A model generated the notes under the pieces. That model ran no database searches. It saw nothing but the letters and a program-made list of their open reading frames with translations, and was not told where the DNA came from. A stretch of 64,000 nt of DNA, taken from Pelagisphaera sp964404745. GTDB taxonomy: Bacteria > Verrucomicrobiota > Verrucomicrobiia > Opitutales > Opitutaceae. The number at the start of each line of letters is the position of its first letter. The stretch's first letter is position 1. The translations under genes and the position numbers were made by a program. Location of the stretch: positions 1 to 64,000 of the forward strand of contig CAYOLG010000013.1 of the NCBI GenBank assembly GCA_964404745.1, given 5' to 3'. Of this stretch, positions 1-8,586 are shown in pieces.

Positions 1-20
1 GGCAGCTGAGCTATACCACC
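1..20 (-). tRNA. tRNA, 5' end only (cut by window edge)
   Basis: Read on the minus strand, the first 20 bases give a 7-base acceptor half GGTGGTA, then TA, then GCTCAG, the usual start of a D-arm. The anticodon lies outside the window, so the isotype cannot be called. The judgement rests only on the TAGCTCAG pattern. Confidence 0.5.
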
Positions 21-115
21 TAAGAGAGTGTAGAATAGTTGTGAATCCCGCTTACGGAAATTTTCCACTCGCCATTGCACTCGCGGGACATTCTCTCAAT
101 TGACATTACAATTGT

Positions 116-1525
116 ATGCTGGAGCGGACCACAGTTACCAAAATCTTTGCCTATCCCGTCATTGTATTTGCGATCATGGCGATTATTTTATCTTCGAGGG
201 CCGCCGCCTCAACCCCCGATTTGGCCACCCGCTTGCCCGAAACCACCATCAGCGGCTTGAACAACGTCCTCGATGTCGCCATGACCGGGGCGGAAAGTCT
301 GCAAATGCGAGAGTTCGTCGAGCAGGATTATGAAGGACGCCGCTTGGTCGCTGCGGCCCCGAAAAAGCTGCAGCTCCGGGGCAACTTGAATTTCCGCAAA
401 GAATACGACTTCGAACGAGACGAAAGCGAACTCGGCGAACGCTTAGCCTATTCGCTCGCCCTCTCGAAAACTCTCTACCATTGGGGCGCTTTGGAGGCTA
501 ATCGAAAGAAAGGAGAGCTCAATTTGGAAATGGAGGAGCTCAACACCTTCGAGACCTACCGCAAGCTCGCGCTCGACGTCCGCCGGAGATACTTGCAGAT
601 CGTCGTTGCCAACCGCGACCTCGAATTCAAGCAAAAGACCCTCGATCGGCGAAGAGCCACACTCGAATTGGAGCAAAAAGGACTCGATTCGGGAACCGCT
701 TCTGTAGTTCAGGTATACAACCTAGAACTACAAGCGAACGCGGCAGAACTCGATTTGCTTAGGGCCGAGAACGGGTTCCAGGATCAGGTCGATACGCTTG
801 CTCGACTTGTAGGGTCTGATCCCCAGGCGATCATCGATTACCTCCCAGTCGAGGTGCCTGAACCCGCAACCCTGGACGAAGAGCAAATCGCTTCTCTGAG
901 CGCCCTCTTTGAACAAGGCGTTTCCCAAAATATGTCTATCGAGCAGCGACGAAAATCCATCGATTACTACCAGGAGGATCTTCACGTAGCCCGGCAGCGC
1001 AATAAGCCTAACTTCGGCGTTTCTTTTGGAGTCACTCAGTTTGAGCTCGACGAGGTTGGACGGAACCGGGCCCAAGAAATCCTCTTTGGCGGGATAACGG
1101 TGTCCTGGAATATCTTCGACAGCGGAAGCGCCAAAGGCAGCATCGTTTCCGCTATGGCTCGTATCGAGCAAATGAAGCAGCTGTTCGAAACGGCAAAATC
1201 GAACTATCTTTTCGAACTCGGACAGGCTCAAAAGCTACTCGATCTCAATCGCCGCATACTAGACAGAGACGAGGAAGCTCTCAAGCAGGCCCGCAAGCGA
1301 ATTGGGGAAATGCAAACCGAGATTGACGAAGGGCGAGCTGCCGAATCCAGCCTGGAGAACGTTATCGTTTCCCTCGCCTCCCAAGAGGTCCGGACCAATC
1401 GTTCCCGATCCGAATACCACAATGCCCTAGCTAATATGACATCGCTGCTCGGCCTCGATCCCTTCGCCCAGAAATTTATCGAGAAGCGAACGCAATCGCG
1501 CTCTATGCCTATATCGCCAGAATGA
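116..1525 (+). CDS. TolC-family outer membrane efflux protein
   Basis: This 469-residue protein has a hydrophobic signal peptide (about residues 9-31, ending near RAAAS) followed by long, charged alpha-helical stretches in two similar halves, the layout of TolC/OprM-type outer membrane channels. Such proteins form a trimeric barrel and periplasmic tunnel that opens to the outside. A DIFDSGS-like turn appears before the second helical repeat (WNIFDSGSAKGS). Its stop overlaps the start of the following membrane-fusion gene by four bases (ATGA), so the two are translationally coupled. A later ATG at 176 would shorten the signal peptide, and 116 gives the better n-region. The family is secure; the substrate is unknown because no inner-membrane pump is linked. 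Confidence 0.9.
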   Translation: MLERTTVTKIFAYPVIVFAIMAIILSSRAAASTPDLATRLPETTISGLNNVLDVAMTGAESLQMREFVEQDYEGRRLVAAAPKKLQLRGNLNFRKEYDFERDESELGERLAYSLALSKTLYHWGALEANRKKGELNLEMEELNTFETYRKLALDVRRRYLQIVVANRDLEFKQKTLDRRRATLELEQKGLDSGTASVVQVYNLELQANAAELDLLRAENGFQDQVDTLARLVGSDPQAIIDYLPVEVPEPATLDEEQIASLSALFEQGVSQNMSIEQRRKSIDYYQEDLHVARQRNKPNFGVSFGVTQFELDEVGRNRAQEILFGGITVSWNIFDSGSAKGSIVSAMARIEQMKQLFETAKSNYLFELGQAQKLLDLNRRILDRDEEALKQARKRIGEMQTEIDEGRAAESSLENVIVSLASQEVRTNRSRSEYHNALANMTSLLGLDPFAQKFIEKRTQSRSMPISPE

Positions 1526-2634
1526 AAATAAGTACCGTATTTAAATTTCTGATTCCGCTAGCTATCGCCGTCGCCATCGGCGCCTTCGTGCTCACCAAAT
1601 CCGTTCCCACAGCAGTGGTTGCTGAAACGCAAAGAGGAATCGCAGTAAATGCGGTTCCCGGCACAGTCAGCGTCCTAGCGGAACAGGAGATGCTTATTCG
1701 TGGCGAGCACGGAGGGCGGGTCATCGCATCCAACCTAGAGATAGGTGGAACCGTATCCGAAGGAGAAATACTCTTTCAGCTAGATACCGGCGACATCGAT
1801 ATCGATATCGAGAGATCCGAGAACGAATACGATCGCGCCAAACGCAATCTGGAGATCCGATCACCCTTGCAACTGTCGCTGGAAACCAGTCTCGACACCT
1901 TGAACGACTTGAAATTCCGGTTCGAGAGAGGCGGCGTCCGCGAGCTTGATGTGACCAAGGCTCAAAGGGCGGTAGATAAGATAAAGGACGACATCGCCCG
2001 CGAAGATTTGAAAAACGAAGCCTCGCTACAGAACTTGGAGAACGCCCTGAAACGGCTGAAAAGACAAAAGGAGCAAATGACCATCGTTTCACCTATCGAT
2101 GGCATCGTGACCGAAATATTCGCCTACCAAGGAGACTTAATCGGAGGCGGAGCGACTCTAGCCAAAGTGGTTTCGCAAACCCGCATCGTCGAGGTCAAGG
2201 TCAGCGAGGAACATTTTGTCGGTCTCGCGGAGGGTATGCCCGCCCAGGTAGCGTTTCTCGGCATTGATGGTGAACAATTCAAAGCCGAGGTGAAGAAGAT
2301 TATCCCGGTAGCTGATTCAAGCACGCAGCGATTCACCGTTCATTTAGAAGTGGACATCGATCGCGAACGCTTGGATCCCGGTCTCACTGGCGACGCCACT
2401 ATTACCTTAGACGAACACGAAAACGCCCTGCAAATTCCTCGGCAAGCCGTCATTCGCGATAGCGTATTGGTCGTCAAAGACGGGGTCGTCGAACGAAGAG
2501 AAATAGAAACGGGCTACACCAGCGTGACCGCGATCGAAGTTATCGATGGGCTGACCGATGGCGAGCGGGTCATCGTCGAGGACCTGCATTTGTTCGACGA
2601 TGGTGATCGGGTAAAAACCGAGGCGAAAAAGTAG
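1522..2634 (+). CDS. HlyD/RND-type periplasmic adaptor (membrane fusion) protein
   Basis: This 370-residue adaptor has one N-terminal membrane anchor (about residues 8-27). A biotinyl/lipoyl-like half-motif follows (HGGRVIASNLEIGGTVSEGE, near residue 70), then a coiled-coil hairpin (about 95-185), a second lipoyl half (SPIDGIVTEIFAYQGDLIGG), a beta-barrel domain and a membrane-proximal domain. This is the domain order of RND and ABC efflux adaptors, which join an inner-membrane pump to TolC. It is coupled to the TolC gene by an ATGA overlap. The next gene is on the opposite strand, so the pump must be encoded elsewhere or upstream of the window. Confidence 0.9.
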   Translation: MKISTVFKFLIPLAIAVAIGAFVLTKSVPTAVVAETQRGIAVNAVPGTVSVLAEQEMLIRGEHGGRVIASNLEIGGTVSEGEILFQLDTGDIDIDIERSENEYDRAKRNLEIRSPLQLSLETSLDTLNDLKFRFERGGVRELDVTKAQRAVDKIKDDIAREDLKNEASLQNLENALKRLKRQKEQMTIVSPIDGIVTEIFAYQGDLIGGGATLAKVVSQTRIVEVKVSEEHFVGLAEGMPAQVAFLGIDGEQFKAEVKKIIPVADSSTQRFTVHLEVDIDRERLDPGLTGDATITLDEHENALQIPRQAVIRDSVLVVKDGVVERREIETGYTSVTAIEVIDGLTDGERVIVEDLHLFDDGDRVKTEAKK

Positions 2635-2654
2635 GCCCCAGGCTTCGAATATCA

Positions 2655-2680
2655 GGTGGAGCCCGATCTCCGAGCGGGTC
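2655..2680. repeat. REP-like palindrome between convergent genes
   Basis: GGTGGAGCCCGATCTCCGAG followed by CGGGTC forms a CCCG/CGGG hairpin. It resembles the GGTAG-headed copy at 18882 and sits between the ends of two convergent genes, where it may also help stop transcription. Confidence 0.5.
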
Positions 2681-2693
2681 AATGGCATTTACC

Positions 2694-3599
2694 CTATTTC
2701 CAAAGCGGCGAATGGTAAACGCCGCTGTCGAATAGCGATTGAATCTGCTCTTTGACTGAAGGGAGGTCGTCTCGATGCGTCACGCCAAGCCAACGACTAG
2801 AGCAGTCCAGAATCCTCGCCTTGGCATGGCCAGCTTGAATCAGCGCGTCTACGGCAAATGGCAGATAGAACTCTCCTCCCTGCTTAGCTTCATAGTTGGC
2901 AAGAAAGTCAGACAGCAGCCCCTCAAGGGTGGATAGAAACGCGGCCGGAAATCCCCAGCAGTTCAACGATACTCTGGTATCTTCCGGTAATTCAACCTCA
3001 TCCCCCGCTTTGTTCGTTCCCAACACGGGCCCCGAATCTGCGGGCCTCCTAATATTCGTGTGTTCTTCAACCGTTTTCAAGGTACCATCCTCGTTCGCAT
3101 GGCAAATCCCTCGCGAAACCGATCCGTGGCTAGACAGGGTATTCTTCAGATTGTATCCGACGAGCGCATACTCGTTTTCGCTGGGAGGCCTGAGAAGAAA
3201 TTCGCCCAGCGACTGAAACGCGGCACGGCCATAAAAGTCGTCGGCGTTGATCACCGCGAACGGTTCGCTTATCGAATCTCTGGCAGCATAGACCGCGTGG
3301 CCAGTGCCCCAAGGCTTGGATCGCCCCTCAGCCAATTCCGCCCTGACCGGCAGGTCCTGCAATCGCTGGAACGCGAATTCCAAATTTATGTGATCCGCAT
3401 AACGCCGCTTAACTGACTCGAAAGCCTCCAACATCTCCTCTCGGATCACAAAGACCGCTTTGCCAAAACCATTATGGACCGCATCATGCACGGAAAAATC
3501 GAGAATCCACTCGCCACTTGGCCCGATTGGCTCGATTTGCTTAAGCCCACCAAACCGGCTACCCATTCCTGCTGCCAATATTAGCAATGTCGGTTTCAT
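2694..3599 (-). CDS. Nucleotidyltransferase family protein (NDP-sugar pyrophosphorylase type)
   Basis: This 301-residue protein begins with LLILAAGMGSRFGGLKQ, the glycine-rich nucleotide-binding signature (GxGxR) of sugar-1-phosphate nucleotidyltransferases. A later VINADDFYG segment supplies the metal-binding aspartates. The reading frame is open upstream, but the ATG at 3599 puts the motif at residue 5 as in the family and has an AAGGAG sequence about 13 bases before it. The family makes NDP-sugars for polysaccharide or cell-wall precursors; the sugar cannot be told from the sequence. It is monocistronic, facing away from queF and converging on the adaptor gene. Confidence 0.82.
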   Translation of the reverse strand: MKPTLLILAAGMGSRFGGLKQIEPIGPSGEWILDFSVHDAVHNGFGKAVFVIREEMLEAFESVKRRYADHINLEFAFQRLQDLPVRAELAEGRSKPWGTGHAVYAARDSISEPFAVINADDFYGRAAFQSLGEFLLRPPSENEYALVGYNLKNTLSSHGSVSRGICHANEDGTLKTVEEHTNIRRPADSGPVLGTNKAGDEVELPEDTRVSLNCWGFPAAFLSTLEGLLSDFLANYEAKQGGEFYLPFAVDALIQAGHAKARILDCSSRWLGVTHRDDLPSVKEQIQSLFDSGVYHSPLWK

Positions 3600-3737
3600 G
3601 CCTTGCTTGTCTGCAACTCCTTTTCGCCTTGGCAACGGCGAAATCCAATTTTGAAGCGATTCATGGCATGCCCATGGAAAACCGAGCTTGCCACAGCAAA
3701 TGCCCATACCTACCTCTGGGATATCGACACCACCACC

Positions 3738-4115
3738 ATGGATTCTAAATATCTTGGCAAGCAAATCGCCCAACCGATTGAGGAACTGGATTCATTCCCC
3801 GCTCCTGATGGAATCGGCAGTGTTACATTGACTTCCGACGAAGTTGCCAGTTCTTGCCCGATCACGGGGCAGCCGGATTTCTACACCGTGAAAATCGAAT
3901 ACCGGCCCAATGATCGCTGTATAGAATCCAAAAGCCTAAAACTCTACCTGTGGCGATTCGCCAATATACCCGTTTTCGCAGAGAAATTGGCGGCAGAAAT
4001 CAGAGATCGCGTGGTAAGGGACATTGTTCCAATGACCTGTCGCGTTACTACCATCCAAAAGCCGAGGGGCGGCATCAGTATCGAAACGGTAGCGGAGTAT
4101 CCCAATCCCGAATAG
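3738..4115 (+). CDS. queF: NADPH-dependent 7-cyano-7-deazaguanine reductase QueF
   Basis: QueF reduces preQ0 to preQ1 in the cytoplasm on the way to queuosine in tRNA. The 125-residue protein is the short unimodular type. It has the catalytic cysteine in SSCPITGQPDF (Cys40), with the following aspartate as proton relay, and the substrate/NADPH motif ESKSLKLYLWRF. The frame is open upstream, but the ATG at 3738 gives the family's usual length. No other queuosine gene is in the window. The 138 bases upstream are shared with the divergent nucleotidyltransferase, and I do not see a preQ1 riboswitch there. Confidence 0.93.
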   Translation: MDSKYLGKQIAQPIEELDSFPAPDGIGSVTLTSDEVASSCPITGQPDFYTVKIEYRPNDRCIESKSLKLYLWRFANIPVFAEKLAAEIRDRVVRDIVPMTCRVTTIQKPRGGISIETVAEYPNPE

Positions 4116-4149
4116 CGGACAGACTGACTGATCCAAATGGGTGTATTGT

Positions 4150-4953
4150 ATGAATTTTTTGGATAAACTTGAGAGGAAATTTGGCTCGCTCGCGATCCAC
4201 AATATCGCCGTCTACATCGTAGCCGGGCAAGTGGGAGTCTGGCTTCTGTCTTTCGGCTATGTCAATTCGGATGGGTCCAACGCGTTATTGGAGCGAATGC
4301 TTTTCAATTCTAAACTCGTTCTCGAAGGCGAGTTCTGGCGCATATTCGCCTTCCCGCTCATTCCTCCTTTCGCCCATCCCATATTCCTCATTTTCGCTTG
4401 GTACATTTTCTATATGATCTCCAGCGCCCTCGAAAGCCAATGGGGAGCCTTCCGTCTCAATCTCTACATGATTCTTGGGGCAATTCTGGGCATGGCGGCC
4501 GGTTTTCTTTTGCCTGGCGCGCCAATTTCCAATGCAATCTGGGGGCAAACCATCTTCTTGGCCTTCGCCTACCTATTCCCCGATTTTGAGCTACGACTAT
4601 TTTTCATTCTTCCCGTGAAAGTACGCTGGCTTGGCTGGATAGCCTGGGCCTACCTAGCGCTCCTGTTTTTTTCCAATCCCTACTGGCAGACCAAGGTTTT
4701 CCTCATAGCGAGCGTATCCAATTATTTCCTATTCTTCACAAAAGACATTCTGCAAACCTTCCAGTCGAAAAAGCGGATCGCCCACATGAAGGCCGAGAAG
4801 GAGAAGTTCGAGGCCGAAGCTTTCCACAAATGCTCCGTCTGCGGAGCCACCGACAAGTCCCACCCAGATCGGGACTTCCGCTATAGAGAGGATAGCTGCA
4901 TCTGCGAGGAATGTCTCCAGCAGGAGAAGACGGCAGCTGAGGAGCAGGTGTAG
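4150..4953 (+). CDS. Rhomboid-fold membrane protein without protease active site, with C-terminal zinc ribbon
   Basis: This 267-residue protein has about six hydrophobic segments and ends in a soluble tail. The N-terminal part (FWRIFAFPLIPP, a loop, then WYIFYMISSALESQWGAFRL) follows the rhomboid/DER1-like layout. The GxSG serine and the histidine of helix 6 are not present: the corresponding segment reads PISNAIWGQTIFLAFAYLFP. The tail has CSVC (Cys228, Cys231) and CICEEC (Cys250, 252, 255), a likely zinc-binding knuckle on the cytoplasmic side. The frame can begin at a GTG at 4141; ATG at 4150 is preferred. It lies 34 bases after queF on the same strand. Function is unknown; a scaffold or chaperone-like role is inference. 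Confidence 0.7.
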   Translation: MNFLDKLERKFGSLAIHNIAVYIVAGQVGVWLLSFGYVNSDGSNALLERMLFNSKLVLEGEFWRIFAFPLIPPFAHPIFLIFAWYIFYMISSALESQWGAFRLNLYMILGAILGMAAGFLLPGAPISNAIWGQTIFLAFAYLFPDFELRLFFILPVKVRWLGWIAWAYLALLFFSNPYWQTKVFLIASVSNYFLFFTKDILQTFQSKKRIAHMKAEKEKFEAEAFHKCSVCGATDKSHPDRDFRYREDSCICEECLQQEKTAAEEQV

Positions 4954-5005
4954 ATTTTCTTCTGGATGCTATCCGCTTCCAAACCGCGGATACTTGAACC
5001 TAACA

Positions 5006-5026
5006 GTCCCTTGGCAACCAAGGGAC
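5006..5026. terminator. Perfect 9-bp hairpin between convergent genes
   Basis: GTCCCTTGG-CAA-CCAAGGGAC is a perfect inverted repeat just beyond the psd stop codon and 50 bases after the end of the plus-strand gene. It has no uridine tract, so it is a weak terminator or a 3'-end stabiliser for both convergent transcripts. Confidence 0.45.
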
Positions 5027-5031
5027 GCGCT

Positions 5032-5985
5032 CTATCGAACTTGCGTTCCCAAAACGTCTCCCATTTTCGCGTAGACTTCCCTTGAATTGGCGGATTGGCG
5101 GAGCAAGTCGGCCGCCAGTTCGATGCGATCTTTTTCGAAAATCGTGGCGACGCATGATCCTCCGAAGGCGAAATAGCCCAATTCATCGCCCTTACTCAGA
5201 TCCTCATTTTCTGAAATGCTCATGTGAATACGCCCAACACAAGTTGCCCCAATGGCGACAAATGCCACTGTTCCGAGAGATTCCGTTTCAATCAAAGTTA
5301 AGACGCGCTTATTGTTCCAAAGGAAGGAAAGGCGATTGCGCAAGGCGATGGGGCTGACGCTGTATAAAGGACCCTGGATCGCTTCGATGCTGGCAACCTT
5401 TCCAGAGACGGGAGCGTGAAAGCGATGGTAGTCGACTGGGCAAAGCCGAGAGATGACCATCGATCCATCCGCGAATCGATTGGCCAGATCCGCCCTTCCC
5501 AGAAAAGCGGTTAAATCGAAACTCTGCCCTTTCGCGTAAATTCGCTCCACTGTGGCTAAATCGGGGATGGCCAGGTGCCTCCCATCAGCTGGAAGGGTGA
5601 CAACGTCCTCGCCAACAGCAATCGGGCGCGCCCCCGGCTTCAACTCGCGGTAGAAAAACTCGTTGAACGTTTTAAAGGCTTCCGCATTCCGCTGATAGTC
5701 GTCCATATCGATTTCATATCTCTTTATGAACGGCCCTATCTTTTCTCGACTCCCTGGACGGTCCATACGCCAGCCGTACCAATTGCTAAACAGCGAGCGC
5801 TTGACGAGAAGCCATAGAGCCAACCGCCCCAACGGATTTTCGTAGGTCCACCGTAAATACGACTCGCCATAGATCGACTCCGACTCCACCGTTTCGGAGT
5901 ACCGATTATAAAACTGGATAGGATAGGTCAAAATTCGAGCGACAGGGCTAAACGGTTCCCGGAGTGCGGGCGAATGGGATAACAT
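5032..5985 (-). CDS. psd: Phosphatidylserine decarboxylase
   Basis: This membrane-associated enzyme makes phosphatidylethanolamine from phosphatidylserine. The 317-residue proenzyme opens with the family block IQFYNRYSETVESESIYGES, then carries PADGR (the Asp of the self-cleavage triad), CPVDYHRFHAP (the His) and FAFGGSC. In the last, Ser277 would be cleaved and turned into the pyruvoyl cofactor. This is the GGS-type site of Chlamydia/Verrucomicrobia-like enzymes rather than the LGST of E. coli. The start overlaps the 3' end of asnS by 38 bases, so it is expressed from the lptG-like/asnS transcript. Confidence 0.95.
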   Translation of the reverse strand: MLSHSPALREPFSPVARILTYPIQFYNRYSETVESESIYGESYLRWTYENPLGRLALWLLVKRSLFSNWYGWRMDRPGSREKIGPFIKRYEIDMDDYQRNAEAFKTFNEFFYRELKPGARPIAVGEDVVTLPADGRHLAIPDLATVERIYAKGQSFDLTAFLGRADLANRFADGSMVISRLCPVDYHRFHAPVSGKVASIEAIQGPLYSVSPIALRNRLSFLWNNKRVLTLIETESLGTVAFVAIGATCVGRIHMSISENEDLSKGDELGYFAFGGSCVATIFEKDRIELAADLLRQSANSREVYAKMGDVLGTQVR

Positions 5986-7333
5986 CTCGTATGTTGGCCA
6001 CGCCCGTCACGAACATCAGCAAACGCTCGAACCCCAATCCGAAGCCAGCGTGAGCGACGCTTCCGTACCGTCTCAAGTCCACATACCAGCTATACTCCTC
6101 CTGGCTTATGCCATGAGCCTTCATGCTTTCGAGGAGACGTTCCAGGCGCTCCTCGCGCTGGCTTCCTCCAATAATCTCCCCGATTCCTGGCACGAGGACG
6201 TCCATTGCCGCCACTGTTTTGCCATCATCATTGCCGCGCATGTAGAAGGGTTTCACATCTTTAGGATAGTCATAAACCGTTAACGGGCTCTTGAAATGCT
6301 CCTCCGTCAAGTAGCGTTCATGCTCAGACTGCAAATTGGCTCCCCAAACGACCGGGTATTCCCATGCTTTCCCGGAGTTATGGAGAATGTGGATTGCTTC
6401 CGTGTAGGACACCCGATTAAAGGGACGCTCGACGACAAACTTCAGTCGCTCCTCCAAGGTCTTATCGATGAATTGAAAGAACAAGGACAAGTCGTCTTGG
6501 CAGGATTCTAGAACGTCCTTGATGACCCATTTAACGAAGTCTTCCGCCCATCCCATATCCTGCTCCAAATCGCAGAAGGCGATCTCCGGCTCCACCATCC
6601 AAAACTCGCTGGCATGTCGTGAGGTATTGGAATTTTCCGCCCGAAAGGTCGGCCCGAAAGTGTAGATCTTCCCAAGGGAGGTAGCGAAAGCTTCTCCCTC
6701 CAATTGGCCACTAACTGTCAAATAGGTTGGCTGGGAAAAGAAATCCTGGGAAAAGTCCAGGAGCCCGTCCTCGGATCTCGGGGGCTGATCTAGGTCCAGA
6801 GTGGTCACTTTGAATAAATCGCCCGCCCCTTCGCAATCGCTGGCCGTGATAATAGGCGTGTGGACATAGAAAAAACCATGCTCCTGGAAGAATCGATGGA
6901 TGGCGTAAGACAGGCGACTCCTAACTCTGAAGACAGCTCCGAAAAGGTTGGCTCGAGGCCGAAGATGGGAAATTTCTCGCAGAAACTCCATGGAGTGACG
7001 CTTTTTTTGGAGCGGGTAGGTTTCGCAAGAGTCGCCTATAAGCGAAATCTCCTTGGCCGAAGCTTCCCACTTTTGCCCTTTCCCCTGCGAAGGAACCAGG
7101 TCCCCCTGTACCGATACCGACGCCCCCGTGCGAACGGCCTTGAGCTCCTGGTAGCCCGGCGTGTCTTCCGTCACCACCACTTGGATATTCTTCAAGCAGG
7201 ATCCATCATTGAGTTCCAAAAAAAAGAAGTTCTTGGAGTCCCTTCGCGTACGAACCCAACCTTGGATCAGAACATCGTTCTGCTCCGATGCGCTCTCTAG
7301 CAAACTAGCGATTTCTCTACGCTCCTGTGTCAT
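5948..7333 (-). CDS. asnS: Asparaginyl-tRNA synthetase
   Basis: This 461-residue class II synthetase charges tRNA-Asn. It has an OB-fold anticodon-binding domain (about residues 18-105, beginning VLIQGWVRTRRDSKNFFFLE). The class II core follows, with motif 2 (FRAENSNTSRHASEFWMVEP) and motif 3 (GFGLGFERLLMFVTG, then NIRDVIPFARTPGTV at the C-terminus). The serine in FRAENSNTSRH marks AsnRS rather than AspRS. It lies 9 bases after the Lpt-type permease and overlaps psd. The presence of AsnRS means asparagine need not be made on the tRNA. Confidence 0.97.
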   Translation of the reverse strand: MTQERREIASLLESASEQNDVLIQGWVRTRRDSKNFFFLELNDGSCLKNIQVVVTEDTPGYQELKAVRTGASVSVQGDLVPSQGKGQKWEASAKEISLIGDSCETYPLQKKRHSMEFLREISHLRPRANLFGAVFRVRSRLSYAIHRFFQEHGFFYVHTPIITASDCEGAGDLFKVTTLDLDQPPRSEDGLLDFSQDFFSQPTYLTVSGQLEGEAFATSLGKIYTFGPTFRAENSNTSRHASEFWMVEPEIAFCDLEQDMGWAEDFVKWVIKDVLESCQDDLSLFFQFIDKTLEERLKFVVERPFNRVSYTEAIHILHNSGKAWEYPVVWGANLQSEHERYLTEEHFKSPLTVYDYPKDVKPFYMRGNDDGKTVAAMDVLVPGIGEIIGGSQREERLERLLESMKAHGISQEEYSWYVDLRRYGSVAHAGFGLGFERLLMFVTGVANIRDVIPFARTPGTV

Positions 7334-7342
7334 AGCTACACC

Positions 7343-8476
7343 TTAACGTACGCGCCTAACCAAAACGTAGGTCAGCGCGACCATAAAGATATTCGGCGCC
7401 CAAGCAGCCACCTCTGGCGAAAGCACCTGCTGTTTACCCAATGAATTGAGAACACTTGTCATAATGTAGTATCCAAAAAATAACGCTATCGATTTGGATA
7501 CGCCCACAGCTGGATTGACGCGCACCCCGGACACCGCAAACGGGATGGCAAGGCCGGTGACGATCAGGCAACTGGCCGCGCCCGCCATCAGGGCATGCAT
7601 CCTAACCTGATAGTCCAGCACTTTGGGATTCTCTGTAATCGAAAAATTATCGGTGATCTTTCTCAATTCCAGGAAAGAGAGATCCTTAGGCCGTTCCCCG
7701 AAAAGAAGCATCAAACTCGGATCGTCATTGAGCTCTTCCGCCTCCAGTTTCTCGAATGGCAGGGTACGCACCAGCTCGCCATCTTCAGCCGCGTATCGGC
7801 TATCCCGGCCTTCCAGGAAAATCCAATATTCATCGTCCTCGCTATAGTACCCCGTTTCCGCTGTAATGCGGCGCACTTCGTGGCGTTCCTCGTCCATCAA
7901 GGAAACCGTTAGTCCAAAACCCATCTGCTTGTATTCGCTAAAGCGATTGATGAACCACATTCGATTGTCTTTACGATTGTCGAAGGCGAGATTGTAGACG
8001 AGGCCCACCTTTTCTGACCCCTCCACTTCCGCCTGCCGATCCCACTCGAGCGTATCCATGAGTTTGCGAGAAGCTTCCACCGACCAGGGAATCAAGCTAG
8101 CGTTAAGATGCCATAGCCCAACCGAAAGACCCAAACCCGCAAACCACAGGGTTCGGGTGATTCGGGACACGCTCATACCGGCAGCGCGAAAGGCTATGAA
8201 TTCGTTGTTGCGATGCAATAGAGCCAGCGCGTACAAAATGGATACTAGAATCGCAGCGGGCAGGGAAATCGTCAAAAAACTCGGGGCCAGCACCATGTAA
8301 TAAAAAATGATCTGCCCGAAATCCGCGTTGTAGTAGAGCAGGTCCGAGAAGCTGTCCTGCACTTCGACAATCAGCTGCAGGCCAAACATAGCCCCCAAGA
8401 CGAGCCCGAAAATCTTAAGCCACTCGAAAAAGATGTATCTATCGACAACTGGAAACATAAGGACGACCATCGCCAT
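7343..8476 (-). CDS. LptF/LptG-family permease (YjgP/YjgQ)
   Basis: This 377-residue protein has three N-terminal and three C-terminal transmembrane helices flanking a beta-rich periplasmic domain (about residues 130-275), the layout of LptF/LptG. Those proteins, with the LptB ATPase, lift lipopolysaccharide out of the inner membrane. Recognisable blocks are LHRNNEFIAFRAAGMS after helix 3 and the LPAAILVSILYAL helix. In-frame ATGs at 8476, 8470 and 8458 are all possible. It heads an operon with asnS and psd, so three envelope/translation genes share a transcript. LptF and LptG cannot be told apart here and the partner gene is not in the window. Confidence 0.88.
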   Translation of the reverse strand: MAMVVLMFPVVDRYIFFEWLKIFGLVLGAMFGLQLIVEVQDSFSDLLYYNADFGQIIFYYMVLAPSFLTISLPAAILVSILYALALLHRNNEFIAFRAAGMSVSRITRTLWFAGLGLSVGLWHLNASLIPWSVEASRKLMDTLEWDRQAEVEGSEKVGLVYNLAFDNRKDNRMWFINRFSEYKQMGFGLTVSLMDEERHEVRRITAETGYYSEDDEYWIFLEGRDSRYAAEDGELVRTLPFEKLEAEELNDDPSLMLLFGERPKDLSFLELRKITDNFSITENPKVLDYQVRMHALMAGAASCLIVTGLAIPFAVSGVRVNPAVGVSKSIALFFGYYIMTSVLNSLGKQQVLSPEVAAWAPNIFMVALTYVLVRRVR

Positions 8477-8586
8477 AAAGAGATTACTGGACTGCGAAGT
8501 CCAGCGTCATGTGGTGTAAGATCCCTTCTCCTGGGCCCATTCTTTTTACTGGCCTTAACCTTGACCGTCCCTAGAACCCTTTTTCC

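Noticed and set aside
728..1231. Long minus-strand frame inside the TolC-like gene
   Set aside because: It is an antisense shadow of a well-supported gene, without any family motif.
3600..3737. preQ1 riboswitch before queF
   Set aside because: I could not find the short stem-loop with the A-rich tail and pairing bases that define preQ1-I, and only 138 bases are available.
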